From Exophiala sp. HKRS030 (Eukaryota > Ascomycota > Eurotiomycetes > Chaetothyriales > Herpotrichiellaceae), in contig JAHWDD010000004.1 of NCBI GenBank assembly GCA_023897205.1, positions 5,394,001 through 5,458,000 on the forward strand: a stretch of DNA of 64,000 nt, in the 5' to 3' direction. The translations under genes and the position numbers were made by a program. The notes under the pieces were generated by a model. That model saw only the letters and a list, made by a program, of their open reading frames with translations. It did not search any database and was not told the origin of the DNA. This document shows positions 43,328-54,041 of the stretch, one piece after another (the stretch's first letter is position 1; every line of letters begins with the position of its first letter).

Positions 43328-44872
43328 ATGGCTTCTAATACATCTTCCCTTTCCAACTTCGAGACCCTTGCGGCAACATGTCTTGTTGATGCTGGCATAT
43401 TGACCCAGAAGCTCAAGGATGTTTCGGCACAAAAGCAGTCTTCAGATGGAAAGAGCAATGCTCAAGCAGAGCGAGAGGCCAAAGAACTTCGAACTCGACT
43501 ATTTGAATCAGCCCAAATCCTTCTCCAAGCAGTTACTCCTCCGGAATATACACTGACACAAGGTCTTTCCACTTCAGTAAGTGTCTGAACAAGGTAATAC
43601 CTAGCTACTGCTCTAACAAAGATTCAGATCATGGACCTCACAGCTTTCCGATATATCAGCCGATATGAAGTCGCCAAAGGTGTCCCCACAACAGGCTCTA
43701 TTTCATACCCAGCACTCGCGACCAAACTGGGGGTTGACGAGTCTCAATTGAAGAGAGTCCTCCGATACGCCATGACCAAGAAAGCATTCACAGAAACCGA
43801 ATCAGGAGAAGTATCACACACCGAGACTTCCCTCTTACTCTTGCAAGACGGTATCAGCACGTTAAACCGATACTCAACCAACCGAGGATTCCCAATCGCA
43901 GCATCATTCAACGAAGCCATCGACAAATGGGGCCACGGATCTCAAGAGTCCAACCAAACGGGCTTCAACATCTTCCGTAAATCAGACCTAGCCATGTTCG
44001 ACTACTACGAGCAAAACCCAGCGTACGCGACCGATTTCCACAATGTGATGAAGTTTTTCATGAAAACACCACCCATGTCGCATGAACACATCAAGCGTGC
44101 CTTCGACTGGTCATCGTTATCATTCTCCACCGTCGTCGATGTCGGCGGCAGCTTGGGCCACTGCAGCTTGGCCATCCTCGAAGCCAATCCAACCATCACC
44201 TGCGTTGTGCAAGACTTACCGCAGATCGTTGCTCAGGCCACCGACCCAGCCACATCGATCGTACCATCCCACCTCTCCCACCGCATCTCCTACCAATCAC
44301 ACAGCTTCTGGGACCCACAGCCACTCAGCGCAGACGTCTATTTCATGCGAATGATCTTCCACGACTGGCCAGACAAATATTCCAAGAAGATCCTACACTC
44401 CCTTCTCAAGGGTATGAAGCCAGGCTCGAGACTACTAATCATGGACTACGTGACCTTGCCAGCTGGCACACTCAAGCCTGCCGACGAACGCCGCATGCGT
44501 ATCCGCGATTTGCAGATGATGGTCATGCACAACGCTCTCGAGCGAGACGAGGGCGAGTGGCGCTGTCTGCTTGCTGAGACAGATGAGCGCCTGCGCCTGG
44601 TCGCCATTCGTACACCTCCTGGCAGCGCCCTGTCCATCATCGAAGTCATACTGGACGGTGAATCTGCTGCACAGCCCGTCGAACCTGTCCCAGTGCCCGA
44701 GAAGACCACTGGTGTTGTCGAACAGTCGGATGCCGAGTCAGAGTCAGAACAGCCGGTTCACGGAGAGCCTGTGGTTGTTTCTGCTTCTATCCCTGAAGAG
44801 CTTACGAAAGCACCGATTCAGATCACGGTCCTCGAACATGCGTCTGCGGCGCCGGCTATTTCCGTCTCCTGA
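43328..44872 (+). CDS. SAM-dependent O-methyltransferase with C-terminal extension
   Basis: Class I O-methyltransferase of the plant/fungal COMT type, common in aromatic and polyketide metabolism. Exons 43328-43576 and 43628-44872 (51-nt intron, phase 0, join LSTS to IMDLTAFRYIS) give 497 residues. A winged-helix dimerisation domain (about residues 80-175) precedes the SAM motif VVDVGGSLGHCSLAILEANP, then VQDLPQIV and FMRMIFHDWPDKYSKKIL (HDWPD with the catalytic His), then LLIMDYVTLP and RDLQMMVMHNALER. Family members normally end near GSALSIIEVIL. Here about 78 extra residues follow: acidic, Pro/Glu/Val-rich and apparently disordered (QPVEPVPVPEKTTG; DAESESEQPVHGEP). No lesion. No polyketide or peptide synthase lies in the window. 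Confidence 0.88.
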
Positions 44873-46415
44873 GACGTGGATCGAGCCGTGATGGGCAGGG
44901 GTTACCCCTTGAGGAGTGGGAGTGGAGATTCTACATAATGTCAACATGCTTTCCTGTGTAGAATGAACAATGGGTACGGTCTATGGCGTTCCGGTTTTGG
45001 GATTCTGCGTACAGGGGCTGAAGATGGTGCATGGACATCGGAACACAAATCTTGCGTCACGTCCCACGTCTTGTGTTACTATACTTGATATCAGCTATCC
45101 GGCCACAACTCCAGTGTCGCCGCAATGATAATTATGATGAATCTATTTTCTACACACTATTCGATATCCTCGAATCTCCTGTGCTTGGGCAGCGCTTGTA
45201 TTCGTAGGTATTGATAATACGCCTGCGTGTGACCGCGTGTGCTCTATGATCACTGCCAAGGCAATTCCTGCATTTTCGACAACCCATCAAGGTATCCGTT
45301 TAGTGTTCTGGACATCGAAACAGCCCCCAAAGTCGACGCCCAACAAATCCTTCCTGGAAACTTCTTTTTCCTACTGGTCAATTCTAGCCCTACTCTATCC
45401 AAGGCTTGGTATGCATGCATGCATGCATGCATGCATGCACATGCATACAGACCCTCGCATCCAGCGAGTAAATAACAATCTCCTTCCAGTCCTCTCAGGA
45501 TTTCCACCAATGCTTTGACCTCGTTTACCCAAAGACCGCCAAAGATCGCATTAAAAATGCACATTCGCACCCAGCGAACAGCACAGCCTGAGCTTAGCGG
45601 AGGTGGTCTAATAATTGATTGACCTATTGAATACATTGCAAGTCCCACTCCTGAAGACCTGATGAGGTATTTCCCGAATTGAATACAACAATCTATCCAA
45701 CCAACGATCGGATCGACAAGCGACGAACTGACTTCCTCTGTGTGCGCGCTACGGAAATCGAGCATCGGGACTAGTTAGTTGGCCATTAGGTAGCCTTCGT
45801 CGTGTAGACTGCCCGCAGTTCTCAACTTTGGCCCCCTTCAGAACCAAGGACAAAGTTTCGGTGCCGAGGCTATGGAACATCCCAATGGGAAGTCGGTATG
45901 GGCAATTCATGGAACCAGTTCACGCCTGTGTTTCGCCCATGCAAAACGGAATACTTAGAGATGCAGGTGACTTCGCGCTTGGTGTATGCCATTAGCCATT
46001 ACGATTCATTCACTGTTTTTAGCAAGATTGGAAAGAGACTGTGGGAAGATCATGATCACTAAGGGCAGAGGTATGGCGCATTGCAGAAGTTAGTTGGTCA
46101 GTGAGTTCTGGCTGTCAAGGCCAAAGCTGCAGATACGGAGGAATCCTACCCCGCCTTGTCGACATCCTGAGCGACAACTAACTAGTGGTTAATGGGAACA
46201 CGAGTCCCTCAACTTGTGCTTCTATTTCAGGAAACGCGTAACTAGATGTTTTACGACCGAAGCTGTCGCTGTTGTCATCAATTGTGGTTTCTGCATCACA
46301 TATGGTGCGGCGAAAGCCCGAACACTCAGTCTGTTTGAGGTTGTGTTAAAGTTGGCACAGTCGCTCCACTAGGTGTTTTGACATGTAGTGTTACAAAGTA
46401 TGGGTTCGTTGCTAT
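44873..46415. other. Convergent intergenic region
   Basis: About 1.5 kb between the 3' ends of the O-methyltransferase and the LCHN-like gene. No gene is supported. The microsatellite at 45411 is the only structure noted. Confidence 0.45.
45411..45447. repeat. (ATGC)n microsatellite
   Basis: 29 bases of perfect tetranucleotide ATGC repeat, then CATGCATA. It is self-complementary, so either strand can fold on itself. Confidence 0.9.
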
Positions 46416-48431
46416 TTACAGTATCCGGAGTCCACAACATTCGACAGTGGTAGCTCTGACGCGGGCTTCGCGGCCCCACCATAGACGAGTCAGGTCTTCG
46501 ACAAACTGCTTATCAGATGCGCTCCAGGTGTCCAGGCCCATCGTCGCAACGTCTTCACGTGTGATGTCTACAGCGGAATTTTGCTCCTCGTCTTGAAGCA
46601 GACCCTGGGTTTCGGATTCTTGTTCTGCCGGATAGTCCTCCTGGTCAATGGAAGCTTGATCGACAGGACTTCCCTCGTCAGTGGTTTCTTCTTCGTCATG
46701 GTATCCGTCGTCATTCAGGTCCAAACCATCAGTACGCGCAACTGCTTCGGTGATTGTGCGAAAGATGAGGTTGGTCATACGATGAAAATATGCCACGAGC
46801 GCTACTTCTCGGGTCTGCTCGTCATCACTATCATTCAGAAGGAGTGCCGAATCTTGCTCTGATTCCATTTCTTCCATTTCCGCCAGACCACCTCTACGGT
46901 CGCCAGCCGATGCCCACCAGACAAGAGAAGTATAGGCGACACGTGACCATGATGGAGACTCAACAACAGGCTTATGCGCTGAGTATGTCGAGGAGTTTGA
47001 AGAGATGGAGGCAGAATCTTCCTCATCATCGGAGGTGAGTGTTGGGTTAGTGACACGGCTGACTGAGAATTGTTGAAGCCCTCGCTGTAGATGTATATAT
47101 CGGTGGAAATCTCGTTGTGTTGCCTTGAGCCCGCCTTTAGGGAAAGTCTTTGTCAAAGCTGGGGAAGATTTCACCAGACGGGGAAAGACTCTTGTGCGGG
47201 AATGTCGTGATTCCGAAGGCGGCATTAGGATGAGTAGGTCGTAAAGTTCTGGCTTCGTGCTCAATACATCATCAGTAGTGCAAGCAATCCAACCTCTCTC
47301 AGAAATGTCCCTATCGTCGGCAGCCTTTGAATCTTGTACCAATGTCGGAATATCGGACACACCGATAGTATACAGTGGACGAAGTCTGGCGTAAGGCCTG
47401 TCCTGAAACTGGGTTCCAATAAGACTTGGCCTTGATATTGATGCTAGTATGGAGAGATTATAAACTGGGATGGTCAGTAACAAGGTTCCCAAATGCGACT
47501 AGTTAGTATTGCACCATACCAAGGTTGCAGGTGAATTCTACAGGAGTATCAGTCACAATCAAGATGCGTTGATGTAGTAGCGCCGCTCTGAAAACTGTAA
47601 AGATAAGAGGGCCAAAGAGCTTCAATGAGTCGAGAAGTGTCGTGGCAGGATGATGAGGAGTCAAAGAGTGATTTGCAGAGATGTAGTGTGTCCCAGAACT
47701 CATGGATCTCGATTTCTGATAGCCATTCGAGTTCGATAAATTTTCTGAAGATTCAATAGGTGTTTGAGGATTTGGATCGTTAGGCCTAAGCCTGTTCTGC
47801 TCCCAGAATTGTTCGAGCCTTGATGTATTTTCGACATCTTCGATCTGGGACCTGTCTTGCTTAGTAAATTTACTCAACGGTGAGGACAACGTGTCATACG
47901 ATGCAAGATCCTTCAAGCGTTGCGCATGCCTCCACACTCGCCCTACGCGACCTTGATCTAGTGGCACAAGAACTCCAACCGCTAACATGCGGGCATTGCG
48001 TGCAGATTGTTCATCAGGCTTGTTGAGGAATGCGCTCAAACCCGCGTAGCCTTCGTGCACAAAATATCTAGATAGAACGCCTCAGAGAATTTTCAGCTTT
48101 CCGACTGGCAGATCCAACTCACACCAAGTCTTCTGCGACATTATGTAGACCCGAAGGCAGCGATTTGAATTCTACCACCCCTTCGACTTGGACTGCGCAG
48201 GGGCGTCAGTAGGTAGGAGTTAGGGTCAAGATGTTGACTGACCGCCATCGATAGATTTGTGCCAGGTAACAGTATAACTGATCTTGTAAGCGTCGGTGAA
48301 CGATTGGACCGTGTTTCGAGGGCTGTTATGGCTCACCCTTTGCGATGGTCGAAGTTGACTAGAAACGCAGCGGCGATGCGCGGGAGAGGTGTCTCATTGC
48401 TGGTATCAATCCTGAGGTTCGAGGTTACCAT
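46416..48431 (-). CDS. LCHN/Anr2-type DENN-domain protein
   Basis: Probable Rab-GEF-like trafficking protein of the LCHN/DENND11 (DUF2347, S. pombe Anr2) group. Five exons on the minus strand, 48431-48337, 48277-48243, 48192-48123, 48067-47520 and 47464-46416, with introns of 50-59 nt, give an intact 598-residue protein. The opening block is typical: PLPRIAAAFLVNFDHRKGYT, then VTWHKSIDG, VVEFKSLPSGLHNVAEDLVY and FVHEGYAGLSAFLN. SARNARMLAVGVLVPLD and SLKLFGPLIFTVFRAALLHQ then RILIVTDTPVEFTCNLVYNL complete the DENN-like core. The C-terminal half has acidic disordered stretches and AYFHRMTNLIFRTITEAV before DKQFVEDLTRLWWGREA. Exon phases agree throughout. The first three exons are very short. 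Confidence 0.75.
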
Positions 48432-49334
48432 GGTGAGTTTGTTTGCCTCCCATGTTATAGAGGTGAAATTATGCTGTACAGAGAGAAGAGGTCGTAAGAA
48501 TGCAGAGACTAGGAATTGCTGCTGTCACTCTACGCACAAGTCACCCCCTCGACATCGCGATCAGTCGCGACGTCAACTTGCATGCCAAGATGGCACTATT
48601 GGTGCTAGATATCCACTGTAGGACTTGCGCTTCAGTGATGAATGATTTGCTGAGGACTTGTCATCGTTCTTGAGCTGGACTGAATGTCAGCTACAATAGT
48701 ACTGTATTCTTCCATTCCTCTAAAGCCACCGAATATATCTCGTGCTGCATTGACTCAAGCGAGATCAAGTTCCACTTCTGCATGACATAAACATACGACT
48801 TGACTAAGCAGCCGAATCTGCTTTAGTCCATGTTTCGTAGGCGCAAGATACACGGAACCATGCCAAAACCATAACAACAAGAGACTCGACACTTCCTTTT
48901 GAACGGCAATATGATGACTATTATTTGATTACTACACAAAGCAAAGCTTGGGTGTTATGAAGATACTTTGTGTCATCAATGTGTCCTTGTGTTCAACCTG
49001 CCTATGATTGGCTATACCACACTCTGCCAAACCATGCCTATTTGCCCAATCAGGAAATTTCTGAAGTCGCGGAGAACCATCGCATTTCAGCATATGCAGG
49101 TACCAGGCATGAGATGTGACTCGTACAGTGCTTTATAACAATGCAGCAAGAGAAAGTTAAACGCTGCCTCTTGCTGCCTACTTTATTTGGAGATGATGGA
49201 GGATATAATGGACACGGTTTGGCCAGGTGGGCATGGGTTCTCTGTTGACCAGCCAGAAAGCCTTGCAAGACACGGGCAACTTCATCGCAATAAAACTTGA
49301 AGCACGTTCAGACTCTTCACGCCACTCAGACAGA
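48432..49334. other. Divergent intergenic region
   Basis: About 900 bases, holding promoters of the LCHN-like gene (left) and the alcohol dehydrogenase (right). No gene or motif stands out. Confidence 0.45.
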
Positions 49335-50579
49335 ATGTCGGAAGCCTTTTCTCTTCGTGGAGTTGAAGGTACGGTGAAGAAAGTCCCCGTTGAACTTCCC
49401 GAATTACAACCGCGAGAAGTCCTGGTCAAGATCACGCACAGTGGGCTTTGTGGAACCGACCTGTTCTACGTCCCCTTTGGCTGTGCTCTGGGGCACGAGG
49501 GTGTTGGTATTGTCGAGAAAGTCGGGAGTGCCGTAACACAGCATAAGCCGGGTGACCGCGTGGGCGGAGGCTATCTCAGATCTGTAAGTTGAACCATCAA
49601 AAAGAACAAGAAGCATACCGACGGATATGCGGGAACGCTCCTCCTCAATATCAAGTCTCCAGTGATAACTCTCTAACAAACCCCCTTTCACGCACCAGAG
49701 CTGCGGCGCCTGCAACTACTGCCTAACAGGACAAGACATCCTATGCCTGCAACGCGACTGCTACGGCTTCGCCAACTTCAACAATGGCACATTTAGCACC
49801 TACTACACGGCGACAGAGTCATACATCTACCCCATCCCTGACGCGATTTCCTCCGCCCACGCAGCACCACTTCAATGCGCCGGCGCGACGGTGTACTCGG
49901 CTCTGAAGAAGTACTACCGCGCCGGTCTACGCGTTGGCGTGCTCGGCATCGGCGGCCTGGGCCACCTAGCCATCCAATTCGCCTCGAAACTCGGCGCAGA
50001 GACGGTTGTTTTCAGTACCAGTGCAGCGAAGGAGCAGGAGGCGCGTGGGTTTGGTGCGACTGAGTTCATCGTGCTGGGCCAGGAAGATCGGCTGAGCAAG
50101 CCGGTCGATGTTCTCTTGATCACGTCTGGATCCGCGCCAGATTGGAAGACGTATGTATTTCCAAACGGTGGCTGTTTATTGGCTAACACTCAATTGATCA
50201 AATGACTGATATTCGACCTGCAGGTTCTTCAACGAGAAGATCATCGCGCGCGGAGCATCCATCGCTGTCCTCGGCGCATTCGGTGACTCCATCGAACTAC
50301 CGTAAGCCCCATCCTGCCCCTACCCGCTACAGTGCGTGCCGATACTATACTAATTCTCCTCACCAACACAGCTTCATCCCTCTATTCTTCAACAGCTACA
50401 ACATCGTGACCAACTTAGTGGCCTCGCGTGCAACCCACGCCGAGATGCTGACGTTTGCCGCGGTGCAAGGAATCAAGCCTGTCGTCGAGGAGTTCACGCT
50501 CGATGAGGCCGGTATGGCCGAGGCGTTGGAGAAGCTGAAGGCAGGGAAAGTCAGGTATCGAGCTGTGCTGCGTGTGTGA
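49335..50579 (+). CDS. Zinc-dependent alcohol dehydrogenase (CAD-like MDR family)
   Basis: NAD(P)-dependent oxidoreductase. Exons 49335-49583, 49699-50150, 50224-50301 and 50372-50579 (introns 115, 73, 70 nt) give an intact 328-residue protein, the usual length. The catalytic-zinc ligands Cys39 (CGTD) and His54-Glu55 (GHE) are present, as is the structural-zinc loop Cys85, Cys88, Cys91 and Cys99 (SCGACNYCLTGQDILC). The Rossmann motif GIGGLGHLAIQFASKLGA lies near residue 170. Start MSEAFSLRGVEG at 49335 matches family starts; the upstream in-frame Met codons add no conserved sequence. It ends convergently 172 bases from the RDH54-like gene. Physiological substrate (aldehyde or alcohol) unknown. 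Confidence 0.88.
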
Positions 50580-50751
50580 ACACTGAACCAGAGAAAGAGG
50601 CGTGTTAGTGAGGCTGCTCCGAGTACTATGAAATTCGACAGGTAATAGGACGTAGCATTGGAACAGCAAGTAGACAATGCGAGGATGTTCAAGGAATCTA
50701 CAATATGCAATACAATGCTCTAACTCTATCATGTTCATGTGCTTTATGTCA

Positions 50752-53702
50752 TTATTCCTTTGACCCCTGTATGTCGGTCCTTTTGTCCTGCCCTTCAGGT
50801 GTCATGGCTCCTTTAGTTCTTTTGAATAAATATGCGACGCCGCCACCTCCGATCATATCTCGGTCGAGTCGTAGAACGTGTTCAAGGCAAGAGTCGCCTA
50901 CAGTTGACAGTAATTGATTGACTTCATCGGCATCAGAATTCGGTCCAGAAGCTATAATCTTGGAGGTATCGAGATGCGTATATTTCATCAACTCCAATTT
51001 TTCAGCCTCGACTTCAAGTTTGGGTGATAATGCTCCTGATTCAAGCTTTTCTTTTAGCTTTTGGACCAGTAGAGAAGTGGCCCCCGCGTGACGAGTTCAT
51101 CCAGATCTGGAAGTTCTTCCTTAAGTTCATCCAGCAAAGAATGATCCATTGATTCATCCGGAGTGGCGATGCTGCTATCGATGCTGCAAGCATCTGTCCC
51201 ATTACTGTTGCATGGACATCCGATAGAATCGTGTGTTTGGAGACCCTGGCTTTCATCTAATCGGAAAAGATCCTTGAGTTCTTCTTGGCTGAACGTTGAG
51301 GTGGAGCCTTTGCTCCTCACGGTAGGTTCACCATCTCCCGAACTAACAGCAGACCCAGCTTGCATGATACTGTCCGCCAACGCTCTCTTCACGGCCTGTC
51401 TTTGCCAAATACGTTCCTCGAGGCCTCCTTTGATTAGAAATCTGTAAATCTTACAGGGAAGCTTTTGGCCTTGTCTATGAATTCGCGCGATAGCCTGGTC
51501 ATCTGTCGCCGGATTCCAATCCACGTCGAACAACACCAGCCGACTAGCACCGACAAGGTTTAGCCCAACACCACCTGCTTTCGCACTCAGCAGAAACGCG
51601 AATGATTCCAATGCTGTCGAGTTGTTGAACTTGTCGACCAGTGCTTGTCGCTTCTTAGCGGGAACTGATCCGTCAAGGCGTTGATAGCTTAGATTTGAAT
51701 TTAAAAGAAGTTGCTCGATCAAGTTGAGCGTCGATGTATAGTTTGAAATAACAACTACCTTCTCATCCGTGTGATTTTTGATACGTTGTAGGAGATGGTC
51801 AAGTATCCTTATCTTTGAAGACATGGAATTATGGTACAACTTCGATAAACCAGCTGGTAGCATCTCATTGAGAGTGGTCAGTGACGCTGAAGGTGTACTG
51901 TCATCTTTTCCAAAATTCGGATCCATAAGCGCCGGACTGTTGCAAAGTTTCTTGAGAATGGTGATCAGTTGAAAAGCGGTCTCATTACTTCGAAGTGCGC
52001 TGTGAAACATTGGGGAGCGTATGACACTTCGGTAAATCTTTGCTTGCGCAGGCGTTGGTTTGCAGAAAAGAACATACTCGACCTTGGGTGGCAGAAATCC
52101 TGTCAGAATATCGGCAGTCCTGCGGAGAATGAAAGGTGAAGTAGTGCGAACCAACTCTTCACTAGCCGCCTGACCACGTTCAACGTCTTGAGGTGTAGCA
52201 TTTGGTTGGCGGCTTTTCATGATAGGCGTCTCAAAATCTTTCGCAAACCCTTTCTGTGACCCAAGACAACCATCATTGACGAAGTTTACCATTGAATAAA
52301 ATTCGCTCAGATCATTTTGTATCGGTGTTCCCGAGAGAATGATTCGTTTCGAGGTGTTCAGAGACTCTATAGCCTGAGCATTCTTGCTCTTTATTGTTTT
52401 TAGACGATGACCCTCGTCACAGATCACTATATCAACGGGATGACCTCTGTTGAGATCTTCCGCTACTGATCGTAGTCTTTCATAACCGATGATCATGACT
52501 TGGAATACCCGTCCGTCGAAATCGCTGACGCGACTGTTTTGATCCTCAAACTCGAGAACTCCGAGTCGATCAAGGCCGAGCCATTTCTTGAACTCCCTCT
52601 TCCAGTTCCGAATTAGCGACACCGGACACACGATCAACGCTTTTCTAATAACTGGAGCCTCTCTGTAAATGGGACTCTGTCGGAGAAGTGTCCAGAGAAG
52701 AGCAATGGTAGTAAGGGTCTTGCCCAAACCCATGTCATCAGCAAGGATGCATCCTTGACCGCCGAAATCTCGGAAGCCCATCACACATTCGTACAGGAAC
52801 TGCACGCCTTCTCGTTGATGGGGCCGAAGCAGTTTCCCAACTACTGGATCGAGAACCACATCAACCAATTGACGTCCAGCCGGCGCTTGTTTTGGTCGCT
52901 TGAAAACCAGTGCTCCTGGAGAATTTGGATCATGTCGTGGCTTAGGAGACTCGGCTGGTCCACGTGATGAGACAGTATTGTCTGCATGAGGCTGCTTAAA
53001 AGAAGGTTGTCGTCCAGTAGCTACGGGCTGTGAGGCTTTCTTTGGCCCTTCAGTCTTCTCCTTTTGCATCAGAGCCTTCATCTGATCTCGCATGCTCAGT
53101 TTGGGTTTGGTCGCTTCTGTCGTTGATATTTCATCCTGCTTAGGCTTTGGGGAAGGCTTTTCAATCTTCTTGGATTTTGCTGCGGGTTTCACGACAGATT
53201 GTTCCGGCTTGACAAGCTTGAGGTATTCTTCTCTTGTTGTGCAACAATCCACTTCCACCTCTTTGCCACCAACAGAGAGACTCGAGCCTGGCAAAAGTGG
53301 TGCTGAAAAAGCAGTTCGTCCGACGCTTCTGCCTGTATTATTGTATAAGGTGGCATAGCCACCGCCAACAGTAAGCATTCCATCATCTGTCCACGTCTTT
53401 TTTTTCTTGGTGGTTGGTATGCGCCAGAGAACCGAGTAGTAACTCTGCAAGCCATCCCCACGATTTTTGTCTGCAATCTTCCTTTCTGGGCTTGGAGGGT
53501 TTTTGATGTCCCTCAAAGGTTTCCTGTCATTGATGCAGTCCTGCCTTACGTGCTCTGGATTTTGTGTGGGGAGTCTTTCATGAGCTGGTTTTGATGATGC
53601 GAGTGGACTGAGTTTTGATCGTTTTGCGGAGCGCTCCGAGGAGATGTCATCGTTATCGGTCGTTCGTTTGATTGTCAGTGGCTTAAATGGTTTTGAGAAC
53701 AT
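50752..53702 (-). CDS. RDH54: RDH54/TID1-type Swi2/Snf2 recombination translocase, one frame break near the C-terminus
   Basis: Nuclear Rad54-family DNA translocase that works with Rad51/Dmc1 to remodel D-loops and clear recombinase from chromatin. ATG 53702 opens MFSKPFKPLTIKR. The N-terminal SYYSVLWRIPTTKKKKTW block separates RDH54 from RAD54. The Snf2 motor follows: LRPHQREGVQFLYEC, Walker A ILADDMGLGKT, PVSLIRNWKREF, DEGHRLK (DEAH-like), LSGTPIQNDLSEFYSM, then helicase C RLDGSVPAKKRQALVDKFN, SAKAGGVGLNL and ATDDQAIARIHRQGQ. The frame ends at 51054 after LVTRG-PLLYWSKS. At the G5 run 51081-51085 one added G continues as ATSLLVQKLKEKLES and on to MKYTHLDTSKIIASG and a C-terminal VAYLFKRT, as in homologues. 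Corrected length is 983 residues. Confidence 0.88.
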
Positions 53703-53810
53703 GGCCGAAGTACCAAATCCCGAGCTAGGGCTGGGATGGAGAAATAGCACTGTGTTGGTCTTGATATGATTGAAGCCTTGCGTAACTACCGCGATCGCGA
53801 AAGACGCGCG

Positions 53811-53832
53811 ACGCGTCTGAGGGACAACGCGT
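53811..53832. promoter_or_regulatory. Two MCB boxes (ACGCGT) upstream of RDH54
   Basis: Two exact MluI cell-cycle boxes, ACGCGT, at 53811-53816 and 53827-53832, about 109 and 125 bases upstream of the RDH54 ATG. MBF binds this motif in yeasts at G1/S, especially at replication and repair genes. The adjoining sequence 53791-53810 is also CpG-rich, with GCGATCGC and GACGCGCG. Confidence 0.6.
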
Positions 53833-54041
53833 GGTCACGCCTTCTACCCCTCGTATTTTCAGGCACCCAATCAAATTCGCTGCTGATTGGCGAAGTTCAG
53901 GCCCTCGAGTGAAAGCCCTCTACTCATATCACCGCTGTGATTAATTAAAATATCTCCAGGGGATTACATGCTTAGCCCGCATGGCGCAGTAGTAAAGTGG
54001 TATCATTATTACATAATTCGTTGACTCAAGATGAAGTCATT

